The position numbers and the translations under genes are program-made. The notes below the pieces were generated by a model that saw only the letters and a program-made list of their open reading frames with translations, was not told the origin of the DNA and searched no databases. DNA of 64,000 nucleotides from the NCBI RefSeq assembly GCF_964340395.1, contig NC_135553.1:6976501-7040500 (forward strand), given 5' to 3'. Shown piece by piece: positions 43,307-55,965 of this stretch (position 1 is its first letter; each line of letters opens with the position of its first letter). Source of the DNA: Glandiceps talaboti (taxonomy: Eukaryota > Hemichordata > Enteropneusta > Spengelidae).

Positions 43307-45040
43307 ATTTTTCGGATCTGTTTAAAGATCTGTAAACTGAATTAATGGCTTTTAATGGAAAAATAAACCGATTAATCAAAGAAATTCGATTGCGCCTATG
43401 TTCGATGGCGTCAGAAAGCACCCTCTATCCACACCGAACGCTGTAGATGTGTCTTGCTCTGGAAGGTGATCAGATTTGATTTTATGTCCAAAGGTAATAT
43501 GGAATCGAAGAGTCGTTCTATTTACTCATACCCAGTATATCATGGATTTTCACTTAATATTTTGGGACACGAAAGGCGCTCTTATTATTACGGAATGTCC
43601 AATGTTAAATCGTCATATGGGAATGAAACGTTGAACAAAAGTACAAATTGCGTGCCAACAGTTAAAGAGGGAAAGACACCAACACATTATTTATATGTAA
43701 TGTTAAAGAAATGAGCAAGATCGTCAGTTTACTATTTTACCAGGGCTTCTGAACTTATCCTGCAGCACAAAATGTTTTGTGTCAGTACAGATACGTCGTT
43801 GTCGACAAGTCAACAGCCAGCGGCCACCACCCATTACCACCATTGTGCAATTAGGCTGTATAAAATATCCTGGTGTTCAGTTACTATTTATGTGATCCTT
43901 GTAAAGCACTGTGTCTCATAGATTGCAGGTTATATCATTGTGTCCCCGTGTCTTGATTCAATTGCTTGAGTGTCTGGTAAATATTGGTTGTTTTCATACG
44001 ACCAAACATCTACTAAAACCAGCGTCAGTGAACATCTAAATGTTCCAGATGTTTTCTTTGGTGATACGAACTGTAGTGAAAATAAGTAACACGCTACATA
44101 TATGTGTATGTTACTACTAGCGTAGTAAGTACTAGTACATCATTTAAAAGTAGGGGGGTTAATTAATATATATATCCCATAAACGTTGTATGTATATAGT
44201 AGTGATAAATGGAAAATAGAACCCAACTTGAGAATCGCTCAGACCCTCGAAGACACACTCCACGTATGCAATGGTAAATGACCAAAACGTGAGTGAAATA
44301 TAATGAAAATGTGGGTGTTATAAATGACCACATCACTGCACTATGTATGCTGTAGTTGTTATGCTTCTGAATCATAATTCTCATCTTGAAATTGAATATT
44401 TTACGTGCTTCCAACATACCCATGATAGTACGAATATTTTAATACTTCCATGTGAAAACATTCATTTTCCGCCGAGTAATAACTTAGCGCAAATGGTATC
44501 ACACATTGCTAAATTTGAACAGTAGAAATGTGTTTGTCGCTATGTTTTGTATCATATTGCAAATAATATATAACATAAGCTTAGACCCGTGCCGGTTAAA
44601 CTGTTTGAACTAAATATTACACAACTGCTTTACATGGTAAAATTCTAGAGTACCATCAATGGGGCGCGATTATACATTAGATATTATAATTATGAACAAA
44701 GAAAGCATGTCATATGGAACACTAGACAAATCAAGATTGCTAAAAAGGTACAGATTTCCTGGCATGAAAACGTGTTTACCTGAAAATTACTGATAGCAAT
44801 ACACAGTTTTTACCGCTGTAAAGCCGCAATACCATTGACTAAGATAAATTCTTGAAGTATTTCCGTTGACCCAGTATTCCAGAGTTACAGACAGCCCACA
44901 ATTACATATCTAAAACAGACATTCAATAAACAAACGGTATCGTAATACAAATGTATTTTATTGTTAATGATGGTCGGTCTGATGGCATTCTACGTAACGA
45001 TGAAAATCAACAGACCTGAAACGAAAGCTGCGTTTTGTAA
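43307..45040. other. Non-coding DNA
   Basis: Open frames such as 43454-43714 show no domain. No transposon recognised. Confidence 0.4.
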
Positions 45041-45385
45041 CTACATTTGATGGTTTGAAGCGACAGCAATCTTACAGTCATTGTTACTTTTTCGATGTGA
45101 GCGACCATATCGTCGACAATTCATATACAGAGTAACAACGGGGAAAATAACAACAAATGTACAGATGAATTTAACAATTGTTGGTAGGCCAGACAATCGA
45201 TATGTTATTATGTTATTAAGGTTTAAATTGTGTCCAGCTAAACGATAAAATATAGCAACGTCAGTCAGGGCAGAGGCTTCTGTTTCAGGTAAACTGGCTT
45301 CAAATGTATAATTTAACGACAACCCTGGGGAGATATACATGTTTATGAAACCGTTTTCTGCGCGATGTGGTGAATGTTTGTACAA
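45041..45385 (-). CDS. Doubtful ORF: possible terminal exon of a single-pass membrane protein
   Basis: About 115 codons are open from an upstream stop near 45389-45391. The last third has a hydrophobic segment (IVKFICTFVVIFPVVTLYM, about residues 69-87) followed by a basic tail, CRRYGRSHRK. An Asn-Tyr-Thr glycosylation-type site lies before it. The frame may continue from an upstream exon, since an AG at its left boundary could be an acceptor, but the pyrimidine tract is poor. I recognise no family. AT-rich DNA readily produces hydrophobic ORFs, so this may be chance. Confidence 0.18.
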   Translation of the reverse strand: MYKHSPHRAENGFINMYISPGLSLNYTFEASLPETEASALTDVAIFYRLAGHNLNLNNIITYRLSGLPTIVKFICTFVVIFPVVTLYMNCRRYGRSHRKSNNDCKIAVASNHQM

Positions 45386-45904
45386 CGCCTACATTGAATC
45401 TCTCTAAAGTGTGATCGAAGCACGTTCACACGAACCAGTAAATCAACTATCACGAGTATGATTTGTGTCGAGGTTCAACAGCTAACATGTATATTTATAA
45501 CAGATCGAAGAATTTGGCTCGTTTTCCCACTGTTTTGCCATCAAATCTCGGCTTACCTTGTAAACATACCAATAGAGAATCAAAGTAAACATACGTTTGA
45601 TAGACAAAAACAGAAAAAAAGTATGTTCAAGTAATTAAATTACTGGAGGGTTTGAATTTTTTTAGTTCATTTATTTTCAGTCTGATCACTCATAATACAC
45701 TATGTAGTTATTTTCATTTACAAAACTGAAACATAGATCTTGGAGTGGACTAAAACAGAACTTTTTACAGAAATAAATGTATCCCGTGGTCAAAATGACC
45801 GAGAAAAGAATTGAGAAAGTGATCAATGGCCATGAGTAGGTTATCCAGCTTTGAACTCGGAAGTTTTCGTAAGTCAAGGTGTAATCATTTAGTTTTTTAC
45901 ATAC
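45386..45904. other. Non-coding DNA
   Basis: Includes another hydrophobic minus-strand frame (45686-45910), partly overlapping SINE sequence and so unlikely to be a gene. Confidence 0.4.
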
Positions 45905-46035
45905 TAACATAGGGCTTTCTCACACTCCTCAAACCTTTTCACAATTATTACCCCTGGCCTGGCACGAATCTGTCAGCACAAAGACCCTTTACTTCTTCAA
46001 CTCCCTGGGGAGCATACAAAATATTGCAGCCGCTA
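45905..46035 (-). mobile_element. SINE, 3' half of an interrupted copy
   Basis: On the minus strand this reads GCTGCAATATTTTGTATGCT, CCCCAGGGAGTTGAAGAAG, GCCAGGGGTAATAATTGT and AGAAAGCCCTATGT, matching the second half of the 32.3-kb SINE. The 5' half lies at 46407-46575, separated by a MITE. Confidence 0.88.
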
Positions 46036-46038
46036 TAA

Positions 46039-46403
46039 AGCCTAAAAAATTGTTTGGTTCCGCGGTTACTCGACCCCCACCTAGTTTTCATTGCCGATCC
46101 TATACTTTTTTTTACGTATTCGAGAAAGAATAATAAAATCGCGATAATTGTGAAGTCTTGCAAGAAATTGTGGATGCGGAAACTGACGTTAAGTTAAAGA
46201 GATAATATAAAACCGTTTTTCCAGTCTGTAATGGCTGCACATCTGATAGGAAGAAATAAATAACACAGAGACCATATGGAAAACAATGGAAAACATAACT
46301 ACCTGAACTAGGCACATATAAAAACAAATATATATAAATAAAAAATCTACCTACTTATTATAAAATTGAGCGTAATCGGAATCACACAATTTTTTGATAG
46401 GCC
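46039..46403 (-). mobile_element. Harbinger-like MITE, copy 2, inserted into a SINE
   Basis: Ends read GCCTAAAAAATTGT... on the left and ...ACAATTTTTTGATAGGCC on the right, flanked on both sides by TAA (46036-46038 and 46404-46406). In reverse orientation the body matches the 51.3-kb copy: ACTAGGTGGGGGTCGAGTAA, TTTTACGTATTCGAGAAAG-type and GTAGGTAGATTTTTTA. 365 bp, complete, no ORF. TAA/TTA duplication and GGCC ends are typical of PIF/Harbinger (Tourist-type) MITEs. Confidence 0.92.
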
Positions 46404-46406
46404 TAA

Positions 46407-46575
46407 GTGCAATGATTAAAGCATTCACATTGCAACCTGTATCCTATCAGGTCCAAAATTATACAGCTGGGTTGACAGGCACTAGAACTTTAGCCATTCA
46501 GAAATAAACGGCGATGGCGAGGCTCGAACCCGCAACTGCAAGCCGGTCACTCAATACTAACCATTCATCGACCTC
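46407..46575 (-). mobile_element. SINE, 5' half of an interrupted copy
   Basis: The minus strand reads ATGAATGGTTAGTATTGAGT, CCGGCTTGCAGTTGC, a perfect B box GGTTCGAGCCT, CAACCCAGCTGTATAATTTT and GTTGCAATGTGAATGCTTTA. It stops exactly where the MITE starts. Confidence 0.9.
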
Positions 46576-48712
46576 TATGACTGCACGTGTCACACGACAA
46601 CTTAATTTGGTTGCTACTGTATCAGTTAGAAATCAGAAGGCTGGTGTCTAAGCGTACATGTAATATTGTGTCAGTGTGACCTCGTACCGAAAATTGGAAT
46701 ACATAGGATGTAGAATGACCAAATCGTGACTTTTATTTTGCCGACACTATCAATCACAAGACTCGTTGAAATCCTCCACACACAATGCCACGACTTCAGC
46801 CTTAGATCTTGACAAAGGATACCATTCGTATCAGTCTTCCATTCGTTTGAACAAAAGTTCGGAATTAACACTTCTTGACTTTTCACAGTTTGTGTTTTCT
46901 ACATCGTCAGTAAATGTGTACAAAGGCGGCTTAGTTCTTCCATAGACACCTAGGGTCTATGGTTGTTTTAATCTTGACACAACATATATTTAACCAATCT
47001 GTCTGTATTTGTTATTTCACCTCAATCCGGCCATACACGTCCATAAATCAATTGATGGCCTGGCCTTCACTTGTTTTATTTGCAAAACAGTCGCCAGGAT
47101 ACATATTTTGGGTGATGTTGGAGTTTACGAACTTTGCATATTACCTGTTATAAATGTACTCTTCTGGAAGTATAGGCGGCGCCAACGCATGAAAAGAAAA
47201 GAAAAATACACAAAAATCATAGCGTCATACACTCATTTTACGATTTCTATTAATTTACAGAATTATATGTTTATGATACCCTCACGTTTTCCGTTGTACG
47301 ACGACATATTCATACATTTTCACAAATGACAGTTATATTGCGGTATCTGTGTGACTATGTAGTATATTTTGTATGAAAAACACCTATTCATAGTGTTTAA
47401 TATGGAACGATAGGCCACGTTTTAATATTGTGCATACATGGAGCAGATCTCAGCAGTAATTAAAATAATCCAAAAATTCAGACTATAAAGTTAAAATATA
47501 CACCACAAAGTTTGTTGAACTGTAAATGGCAAGCCGTAAAGACGACAAAAAAACTTGCCTGCGACATCACAATATTTTCTGTAATGCAGAGATAGATGGA
47601 AATGTATTACTTTCACATCATCATAATGTTGTAAAACAACATACCACTTTACGGTAACGTTATATACAGGCCGCTTATGTTATAGGAGGTCCCCCAGCAG
47701 AAAAATAATGGTCTGGTTTGTGAGAATAATTTACATTTGTAAGTGTAGTACAGGTCTAATTGTGACAACTGTAACAATATTGATAAATAATACTAAAATG
47801 GAATTTTCGCGTCACCTCTGCTTACCAACAATTCTAGTATTCTGAAATAGACGCATTCGTCCTCGGAAAGCTTTCATCTCTTCGTTCACTATCATTGCAT
47901 GTAATTCGTACAGAGGACGTGGATTTTCCATCATCCCTCAAGTGGAACAGCAATTGGTGAGTTAAAAATTGGTTTTGGCCGTCGGTTTCATTACTGACCG
48001 ATTTAGTAGCGAATACGTACTAGTAACAAGCCCAAGCACTCTATGATAGAGGTATGTGGTACGATATGAGGGAGTGTTGTACAGATGACACAGCTGTCAT
48101 CGGTGTACGGGTCCTATCGTGACCCGTGACAAGATAGATACAACACTGTGACAGTGACAGTGACAATAGGAATGGGGTATACGTATGAGCTGTCAAGAAA
48201 GGCACAGCAGTTAAATTTTTGTTTAAACGAAACTAAAATACCCAAATCAAAAGTTTCAATAACGAGCATTGACAGAATATGAGACACTGCGTACAAACAC
48301 TGCATATAATGTATTATACATTATGTACAAATACTATAGACATTTCTGTTGTATGTTTGTATTCATGGCAATCTTTGACTTTGATCACCTTTGATGTACA
48401 GTACTCATCCTAAATAGTTGTGAGTATATTATTGCGAAGATTTATCTAAAAAGTCTGCATGTGAAAATCTCATACTATAGTGTTCCCTTACAAACAATGA
48501 TATCAAGGTCCTATCTATCTATACTTGCAGTAATATGATCAATTAATTCAGAGAAGTCAAGTTGAACTATAGGCAACTAAGGCGACCGGGATCATTCACT
48601 ACTTTAAAGTTTAATATCAAGTGTCACTGATTATCAACATTGGTCTTTTTTGGAGAGATGGCCATTTTGACCCGTCGTTTAATTTACACACTAACGAGTT
48701 ATTAATTAATTA
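46576..48712. other. Non-coding DNA
   Basis: Short frames at 46959-47329 show no domain. A (TGACAG)-like patch occurs near 48145-48165. No transposon recognised. Confidence 0.4.
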
Positions 48713-49068
48713 CTATTCATTCATTCATTCATTCATTCATTCATTCATTCATTCATTCATTCATTCATTCATTCATTCGTTCGTTCGTTCGTTCATTCAT
48801 TCGTTCGTTCATTCACTCACTCACTCACTCACTCACTCACTCACTCACTCACTCATTTCATTCACTCATTCACTCACGCACTCACTCACTCATTCACTCA
48901 CTCACTCACTCACTCACTCACTCACTCACTCACTCACTCACTCACTCACTCATTGATTTGACCAACCACCCGACCAACCAAACAACTTACCCACTCACCT
49001 ACCCAACCGCCCATCCACCCACCCACCCATCCATCCATCCATCCATCCATCCATCCATCCATCCATAC
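48713..49068. repeat. Compound tetranucleotide microsatellite (ATTC/GTTC/ACTC/CCAT)
   Basis: About 15 ATTC units, mixed GTTC and ATTC, about 30 ACTC units with ATTC interruptions to 48955, a CCAACC/CCACC-rich bridge, then about 11 CCAT units (49027-49068). Neighbouring blocks differ by one base per unit. Confidence 0.95.
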
Positions 49069-51336
49069 ACCGATCTATCCATCATTAATCTAAAAAGTTG
49101 TTCATTTGCATTCGATAATACATCTAATACCATTATAGCGATCTTGAGATATGTTAAAAAATTATTACTTATTTCGAGGTTAACCGATGAAGGTTTAGTA
49201 ATGTCAAATTATTACCTATAGCGGTTTTTATTGAATGGAAAATAAAGAAAGACAAGGAAAAGAACCATATTCTAGTAACCAACATCTTGCTTGCCTGGAG
49301 TGGGAGCCAACACTACGGTGTAGAAAAATAGTGACGCTGTTCAGTAACTGTAGACATGTCAGCTATAATTTAAGAGTTTTGTTATTCTGAAAAATACCCC
49401 GAGGTATGAATAGTATTACTTTGATCATCAGAAGATATATATGTCATTCTGTATGTTTTTTCTTATATTTTCGAAGCGATTGTCGTATCCAAGGATGTAT
49501 CTCATCACACTGAAACAAGATTGATTTGATAAAAAAAATGACATAATTTTTCACGATTCTCTTGGCCTAATATGAACATTAACTTGAAAGTCATCGTTAC
49601 AAGCGGACTTGCCGTGAGTTCATGTAACGTCTACCTGGCTGTTAACCTTACACGTGATTATAATGTAAAGTTGTAAATTTGAATTGAAGATTCATGTATA
49701 TGGAAAGAGATCAATCGTCTCAAATTGTAAACAACAAAGAGTTGGTGAGATGATAAAGCTACCCGCCTTGACACTAAAGCAGTCATCGCTGCAGGCTGTA
49801 TGACATAAAAAGGTCTGAAGTTGCTGCGCATACTGCCAATGGATGGTTTCTAAGTTTGAATGCACTCGGGATACATGTACTTTCATTGGCAAACAATAGT
49901 AAAAGTGAAAAAAGGATAGAATGCCATCGGTCCAAAAAGTTGAAAAGAGTTGACGTTTTGGGATTAACCCTTTAAAAAGCCGATGTTCCCACTTGTACTG
50001 CAAATGTGGGATAGGTATTGTATAAATTCATATGACAAGTAAAGTTGGTAGTAATGATAACGTCACGTGCACAAGTGTTTGACGATTCAAAGTTTATAAG
50101 CGCCCATCTCAGTCTATGAAAACAGATAAACTATACTGGTAATTAAAGAAGAAATCGTGCAAAAAAAATGCTTACCTTTTTACGTTTCGAACAGCTTAAT
50201 TCGTCTCCTTTGAGTGGCACATGTAGTCACGGGACTGTGGTTAGCTTATGTGACTTGATATGAATGACTTGGCTACGGAAACAACGCTGTTACTTGAAGT
50301 TGATGGCGTCTTCCATAATTTTTGTTCCAATGTTGCAGACGTGGAATCGTTCTCCGTTTTTTTTTATCAATCCTGTTCAGTTCAAATCGTAACAACAGTC
50401 GCATTTTCGCGGTAATCATAACTGGATCATCCGTTCTTCGTCTGTCAAATTGTCTATCATCAAGGTGTGTAATGATGAAAACATTTATAACATCCGTCTT
50501 TCCGATCAAATATCAAAGTATCGGCTTAGTCGTCCATGGCTCCTCACTTTGGCTTTATAAGTATTGTCAATGTCATAATGAAATATCTTCATGTTGAAAT
50601 GAAACTCAAAGCGAAACTCAACAGTGCGTGGGCAGGAGTGAAAACATAAAGAAACTAAAGATGACAAGTAAATGTTAGCATTATTGATTAATCCAACGAC
50701 CTTATGTTAGGTCGAAACGATGTGTGCTCCTGCTCACACACGGCGAATTATTCTTCGAAAACATGGTTTCGGTCAACATTGTGCTTTCGGTTGCATTATC
50801 GAATTTGAAGTGGGGTGATGACTAGGCATTGCCAGGCGAAGCTGGGGGTGGGGGTGTCCGGCGTCAACTTTAGGGTGAATAAACTGATAAATTTGTAGTC
50901 GCGGTTTCGATAGTCGTCAATTTAGTTTCGAAAAGTACCATTCTGTTTCGGTTTGTCAAGATTTAAACCAGGGAATAGATATAACCTAGTAACACCCATA
51001 AACCCTAGTCTAATACTGTCTATCCCTGAGAATTGGCTATCTGGCAATGTTGTTCATCCAATTCATTCAGTTAACGACATTATCAAACTAGAGAGCCTCA
51101 AGTCAATTGGCTAACCGCTGCCAGTAGGATTGTGACGAAGTAACCAAATAGTCTGACATGTTCGATCGATAACAATATTTAATGTTATGGGGGGGGGGGG
51201 GGAGGGTTAGTGTAAACAGGATATAGTGAAGTGAGGTATCATTTCATGTAGTGATATCGGCATTCCAACGTTAATGTTAGTTAATGTTGTGTCTTCCATT
51301 TCTTGACTGTTTTTACTGTATTTTGAAAAGACATTA
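49069..51336. other. Non-coding DNA
   Basis: A hairpin GACCTTATGTTAGGTC followed by GAAACG sits at about 50708, next to a second hairpin TGTGTGCTCCTGCTCACACA. A G run at 51189-51203. No gene. Confidence 0.4.
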
Positions 51337-51696
51337 GGCCTAAAAAAAATTGTGCCGATTAGGCTCAATTTTAGAATAGATGGGGTAGGTAGATTTTTTA
51401 TTTTATTTTATTTATTTATTTCATATGTGAGTGTCTAGTTCAGGTAGTTATGATTTCCTTTGATTTCCATATGGTATCTGTGTTATCAGATGTACAGCCA
51501 TTACAGATTGGAAGACCAGTTTTATGTTGTCTTTTTAAGTTGATGTAAGTTTCCGCGTGCACTATTTCTCGCGAGATTTCACAATTTTTTGTGATTTTAT
51601 TTTATTTTTTCTCGAATACGTAAAAAATGTTTAGGGTCGGAAGTGAAAAACTAGGTGGGGGTCGGGTAACCGAAATCAAACAGTTTTTTTTAGGCC
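51337..51696 (+). mobile_element. Harbinger-like MITE, copy 3, intact reference copy
   Basis: GGCCTAAAAAAAATTGTG at the left and CAGTTTTTTTTAGGCC at the right form terminal inverted repeats, with TTA flanking on both sides (51334-51336 and 51697-51699). 360 bp, no ORF, internal TTTATTTTATT-type tract. Shows the uninterrupted state of the site where copy 1 carries its LINE insert. Confidence 0.93.
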
Positions 51697-52164
51697 TTAC
51701 GTATTTCACTCATACAGTATTATTCACATGCGCTTATGGAATGTAGGCTTATGTAGACATTAGCGGGTTGAAATTTAATAAACCCTCCTGTGTAGTATAA
51801 TGCCACACAAGGCTGTGTTGGGACATTTCAGTGTTTTATTTATTACTAATTTTGTGCCACTCCCCTGGCCAATCCCAGAGACATGTTTCTGCGTAAAAGT
51901 TTAGCAAACATCACAATTATGCATTATGTGGTATTTTTGTAGTTTATTACTAATACTGATACAAAATGATGGGTAATGCCACATGATGTTGACCTTACAA
52001 AACAAACCCTGTCTGAACATTGACGCAATATACATATTATTATCATTTTTATTATTGAACGAATTGGACTAATAAGCCAGATTGTGTTTGAAAAAAGCGA
52101 ATATTTGTCATATACAGCCTTAAATATCGACTACGTTTGTTTGTGGTTATCTATTAAGTCTATG
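51697..52164. other. Non-coding DNA
   Basis: Nothing recognised. Confidence 0.4.
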
Positions 52165-52712
52165 GGAGAGACAAGGTGAAAAAACCCCAGTTTGTTTTCG
52201 ATGCCAGGTGACACTTCATGTTCACAACGTCAGTTAAAAATAAGCACACGAAGTATACAAGAAACATGGTGGAAAAAATGGTGTTTTCACCGCCAGATGA
52301 TAATGTATATTCCCATCAACTAGAAAATAAACATGAAATAGACTAGAAATGGGTTTGGTTATTTTCACCGTCAGATAAATGTGTATGTAATTCTCAAAGT
52401 CAACTATAAACAAGAATACAATTAATAACAGAAATATACATGACCCTCTCAGTTTGTTTGTACCATCAAGTGATCATTTAAGTTTACCACGTCACCTAGA
52501 AACAAGACATAAACAAGAAATTGGTGAGAAACCCGAACTTGTTGTCACCGACTGAAAATAATTTTCATTCACAACGTTAACGCCTCCTAGAAACAAGAAA
52601 TATACAAGAAATTGATGAGAAACCATAGCTTGTTTTTACCATCAGAAAATAAATTGTCATTCACAACGTTTCCTAGAAACAAGAAATATACAAGAAATAT
52701 GGTGATACCCCC
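52165..52712 (+). repeat. Decayed tandem array, unit about 80-100 bp, ~6 copies
   Basis: A recurring series runs CTAGAAACAAGAAATATACA, AGAAAT, GGTGA-AAACC, (A/C)TTGTTTTCACC(G/A)TCAGA, then TTCATTCACAACGT. It is clearest at about 52495, 52590 and 52672, more diverged from 52172. Spacing is irregular through small deletions, and similarity rises towards the right end. Confidence 0.8.
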
Positions 52713-54572
52713 CTCCCACATGGTAAGGTAACATTGCATGGTATAACTATAAGTTGACATGAAGTCATTTGTAAATTATCAGGAGTATAGTTATAGTTAA
52801 AATGCTTGGTGTTTTACTCATGCAACATGCCATTTATTACACACCTCTCAGACAACTTATAATGCAAAAGAAATAATTACATAGGTGTCGTGCACATTGG
52901 GGATGTAGAAGTAGTCAAGTTGATATGGTGATTATCAGTTAGAAAATAAACAATTGCAGCGATTAAAATCCATATGTAATGTTTTCATTAGAAGTCTGTT
53001 TCTCCTGCACTATGAAAGAATAGCAATATAATGCTTATCAGTGTTCAATGTGATTGGGCAAAGGATCCTGCTGTGTTTATTGTGTCTCTAGCTCTGTTAT
53101 TGTTAGTCTAGAGTTGAAAAATGTCTATCATTATGTCAAAAACGTAATGTCTCCTGAGTGATACACAAAGCTACCGTCATTTTAGCTGTAATTCCTGCAT
53201 AGTCAGGAATGTATGTGAACATCGAGTTTTTAGAATTCCTGATGTATACACTACTTAGTAATAAACTTGTGTCAATTTATTTATAAAATAGATTTGACTT
53301 TATATGATTGTCTTGTTCTAACGAAATGCTTAACTACATTTATTCCCGTATTACATTTGGTGACTAATCTAAATTAAAATTTGATAAAAATAACGGTTGG
53401 GGTTTTTGTTACTGTATCATATAAGCTGTTATATATATATTCAAATTGACTATCATTATGATATTGCCAGAATACTGTGTGAACTTCACTTTGTGATCAG
53501 TTATTACTGAAGTCTTGACATAAATACTGTAACTTTATTGTCTCTGGGACATGTTTGAACACGACTTATGATATCGGCAGTTGCTTGGTGTAATATGCAT
53601 GTACAGGCAGTGAACACGGTTTGTTTGAAGGGCGTTGTTTCATTTGTATTCTAATACCGCCAGTGAGTAGGAATGCCTCGCTATTGGCAGTCTTGGAACC
53701 CTGGTAACAAATAGGTAGGAATTTACTAAGTAAAAGTGTGTAAAACATTCATAGATTTTAATAAGTATCGCATGATGTGATGGGGGATACAAGCAACATG
53801 ACTGGGTAGTCCAGGTCGAATTTACTAAGTTTATATCCCGCTCAACAAAAACACTGACAGGCGGTTGTAACAAAACACATCCAAAACCAAATATCATGAC
53901 TGAACAGTAACCATGCGTAAAAGTTAAAAACTATTGTCGGAAGCTGAAAAATATAATGTCGGCCAAATTGTATGTTTCGGTTCTACTGTGGCGTGATTAT
54001 CTGTCTGTTGAATCACTGAACATGAGGAACTACGGAAAAATAATGCTTACAGCACGTATACACGTTAGAGGTATTTTGAAATCATAATTCAATTACTCGG
54101 GTATAAATTCCATATACTCGCTAGTATGTGAAGGTATTCCTTCGAAACAGATAGTGCGTTGCATTCACAATATCATACTGTTACCTTCTCAATACCAACG
54201 CTCTTGAATAATTCAACCGATTGGACGATATTAGTTTTCTACAGGTGTGATGAAGCCACGCTGTAAAATCAGAGGAAATACGGTTAAGTAAGTAGGAAGC
54301 TACTAGTATATACTTCTCTGAAGTACCTGCAGTAGTAATTTTTTATTGACACATGCTAGCAGTCTTAGTGTAAATATTGTGCTAAAAAGTAGTTTGAATT
54401 TCGCCGATTTAGTTCCTTCTCACTGTTAGATCACCACTTGTCTAAGTAACTGTAAGCTTATAAACTGTGATGTCATAGTAAAATATTTACACACAACATT
54501 GATCAAACTACTAGTATTTTCGTATCACGTCCGATATGTACCTTCGATTGCATTGACAGTCGTTTTCTGGCC
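52713..54572. other. Non-coding DNA
   Basis: No gene or transposon recognised. Confidence 0.4.
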
Positions 54573-54704
54573 TTGGATTGTATGCTCCCCAGGGAGTTGA
54601 GGAGGTGTGAAGGACCATTGTGATTTTTGCCAGGGGTGGTGATATTTATTGTAAAGCGCCGTGAGCATAAAGTGGGTAAGTGTTGTATAAAACCAACGTT
54701 ATTA

Positions 54705-54784
<80 letters not shown>

Positions 54785-54800
54785 GTTATTATTATTAGCA
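54573..54800 (+). mobile_element. SINE, 5'-truncated copy with long (TTA)n tail
   Basis: Starts at GGATTGTATGCTCCCCAGGG, the middle of the 32.3-kb SINE, and continues through GCCAGGGGTGGTGATA and GTAAAGCGCCGTGAG to a tail of about 33 TTA units. The tRNA-like head is missing. Confidence 0.9.
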
Positions 54801-55504
54801 CACTTGGTGACATTAGGAGGTGTTTCCTCGACGTTTGACTGTGTAAATACCAAATTATGTTAAAGACTACGTCCGAATACCATAATTTTAGATCTACGAA
54901 TAGTAAATGTTGGTTAAGTATATATTTCATTGAGTAGAATACGATATGACAACCAACAGTTACTCTCTGGATATGTAGCAGGCTACATTATGTTAGTTAG
55001 TGACACGTAAGGTGTCTGTTGTCAACATAGTTTTGTTATTGTCAGGTTATAAATTCACGTTATGCTCCCTTAACATTTTCAATTGGTAGTGATAGCCCGC
55101 CGCGCCGTATGTAGTCCGCCCTCAGCCACTTCAGAACCACAGAACTTTGATGAATGTCACGATAGACTTAAACGTACACTTGATCTAACTGCTATAATGT
55201 TTGAATAATTCAATAGATGAGTGTTTTGACGACAGACACTCTTTTTGGTCCTGACGTGAGTCCGTGATAATTTCGCGGGAACTTCACAAAATCAAGTATC
55301 TTTGTTGAATATTTTTGACTTCCTTCCATGAATTCTGTATTTTGCCAAAGTCTGCCTTCCCATTCAGGTAAACACAATAAATCGACAAAATTAAAACAAC
55401 AATGCCGATATTGAGGATATGGCCAAAATATCAGTGTTTTTAGAGTGTCTAGTTCAATTAATATAATAGATGATTTTAACAATGTTTAATCTATGTCAAA
55501 TTCT
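54801..55504. other. Non-coding DNA
   Basis: Nothing recognised. Confidence 0.4.
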
Positions 55505-55965
55505 CTAAAGTTTTGAAGAAAACTCGTAGATTTTTGGTCAGATTGTATGAATGGTGGGTTAAGGATCTCAGACATCCACACTACATATAACAGACAAGCT
55601 GACCTACTAAAACCTCCCACTCACTTCCACACAGACAAAAAAAAAGAGAAAGCTCACCTGAGTACAAACTAAAAGAACACAGTAAAAATTTACATAATTT
55701 TGACAGGTAAAATCATCCAAATCTTCACCAACATCTTGTAAGTTTAGAGCAGGTTTTAGAAGCGTTTGTAACTTTCTTTGAGGTAGCTGGGTCGAGATGT
55801 TGAAATGTATTTTTGAAGAAAACCCGTAGGTTTTTTGTCAGATTATATGAATAGTGGGTTAAGGAACTCAGACATCCACACTACATTGAATAGACAAGCT
55901 TACCTACTGAAACCTCCCACTCATTTCCACACTGAATGGTGACAGAGACAAAAAAAGAGAAAGAG
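55505..55965 (+). repeat. Direct duplication, two ~140-bp copies ~297 bp apart
   Basis: 55512-55652 and 55810-55963 share TTTTGAAGAAAAC, GTAG(A/G)TTTTT, GGGTTAAGGA, CTCAGACATCCACACTACAT and AACCTCCCACTCA, with about 88% identity. The right copy has an extra GAATGGTGACA. The 157 bases between are unrelated. Confidence 0.9.

Noticed and set aside
46519-46545. tRNA gene (perfect B box GGTTCGAGCCT on the minus strand)
   Set aside because: No cloverleaf. The sequence continues into the SINE body shared with 32.3 kb, so it is a tRNA-derived SINE head.
54503-54930. Poly-Asn, poly-Leu and poly-Ile frames
   Set aside because: They are the (TTA)n tail of a SINE.
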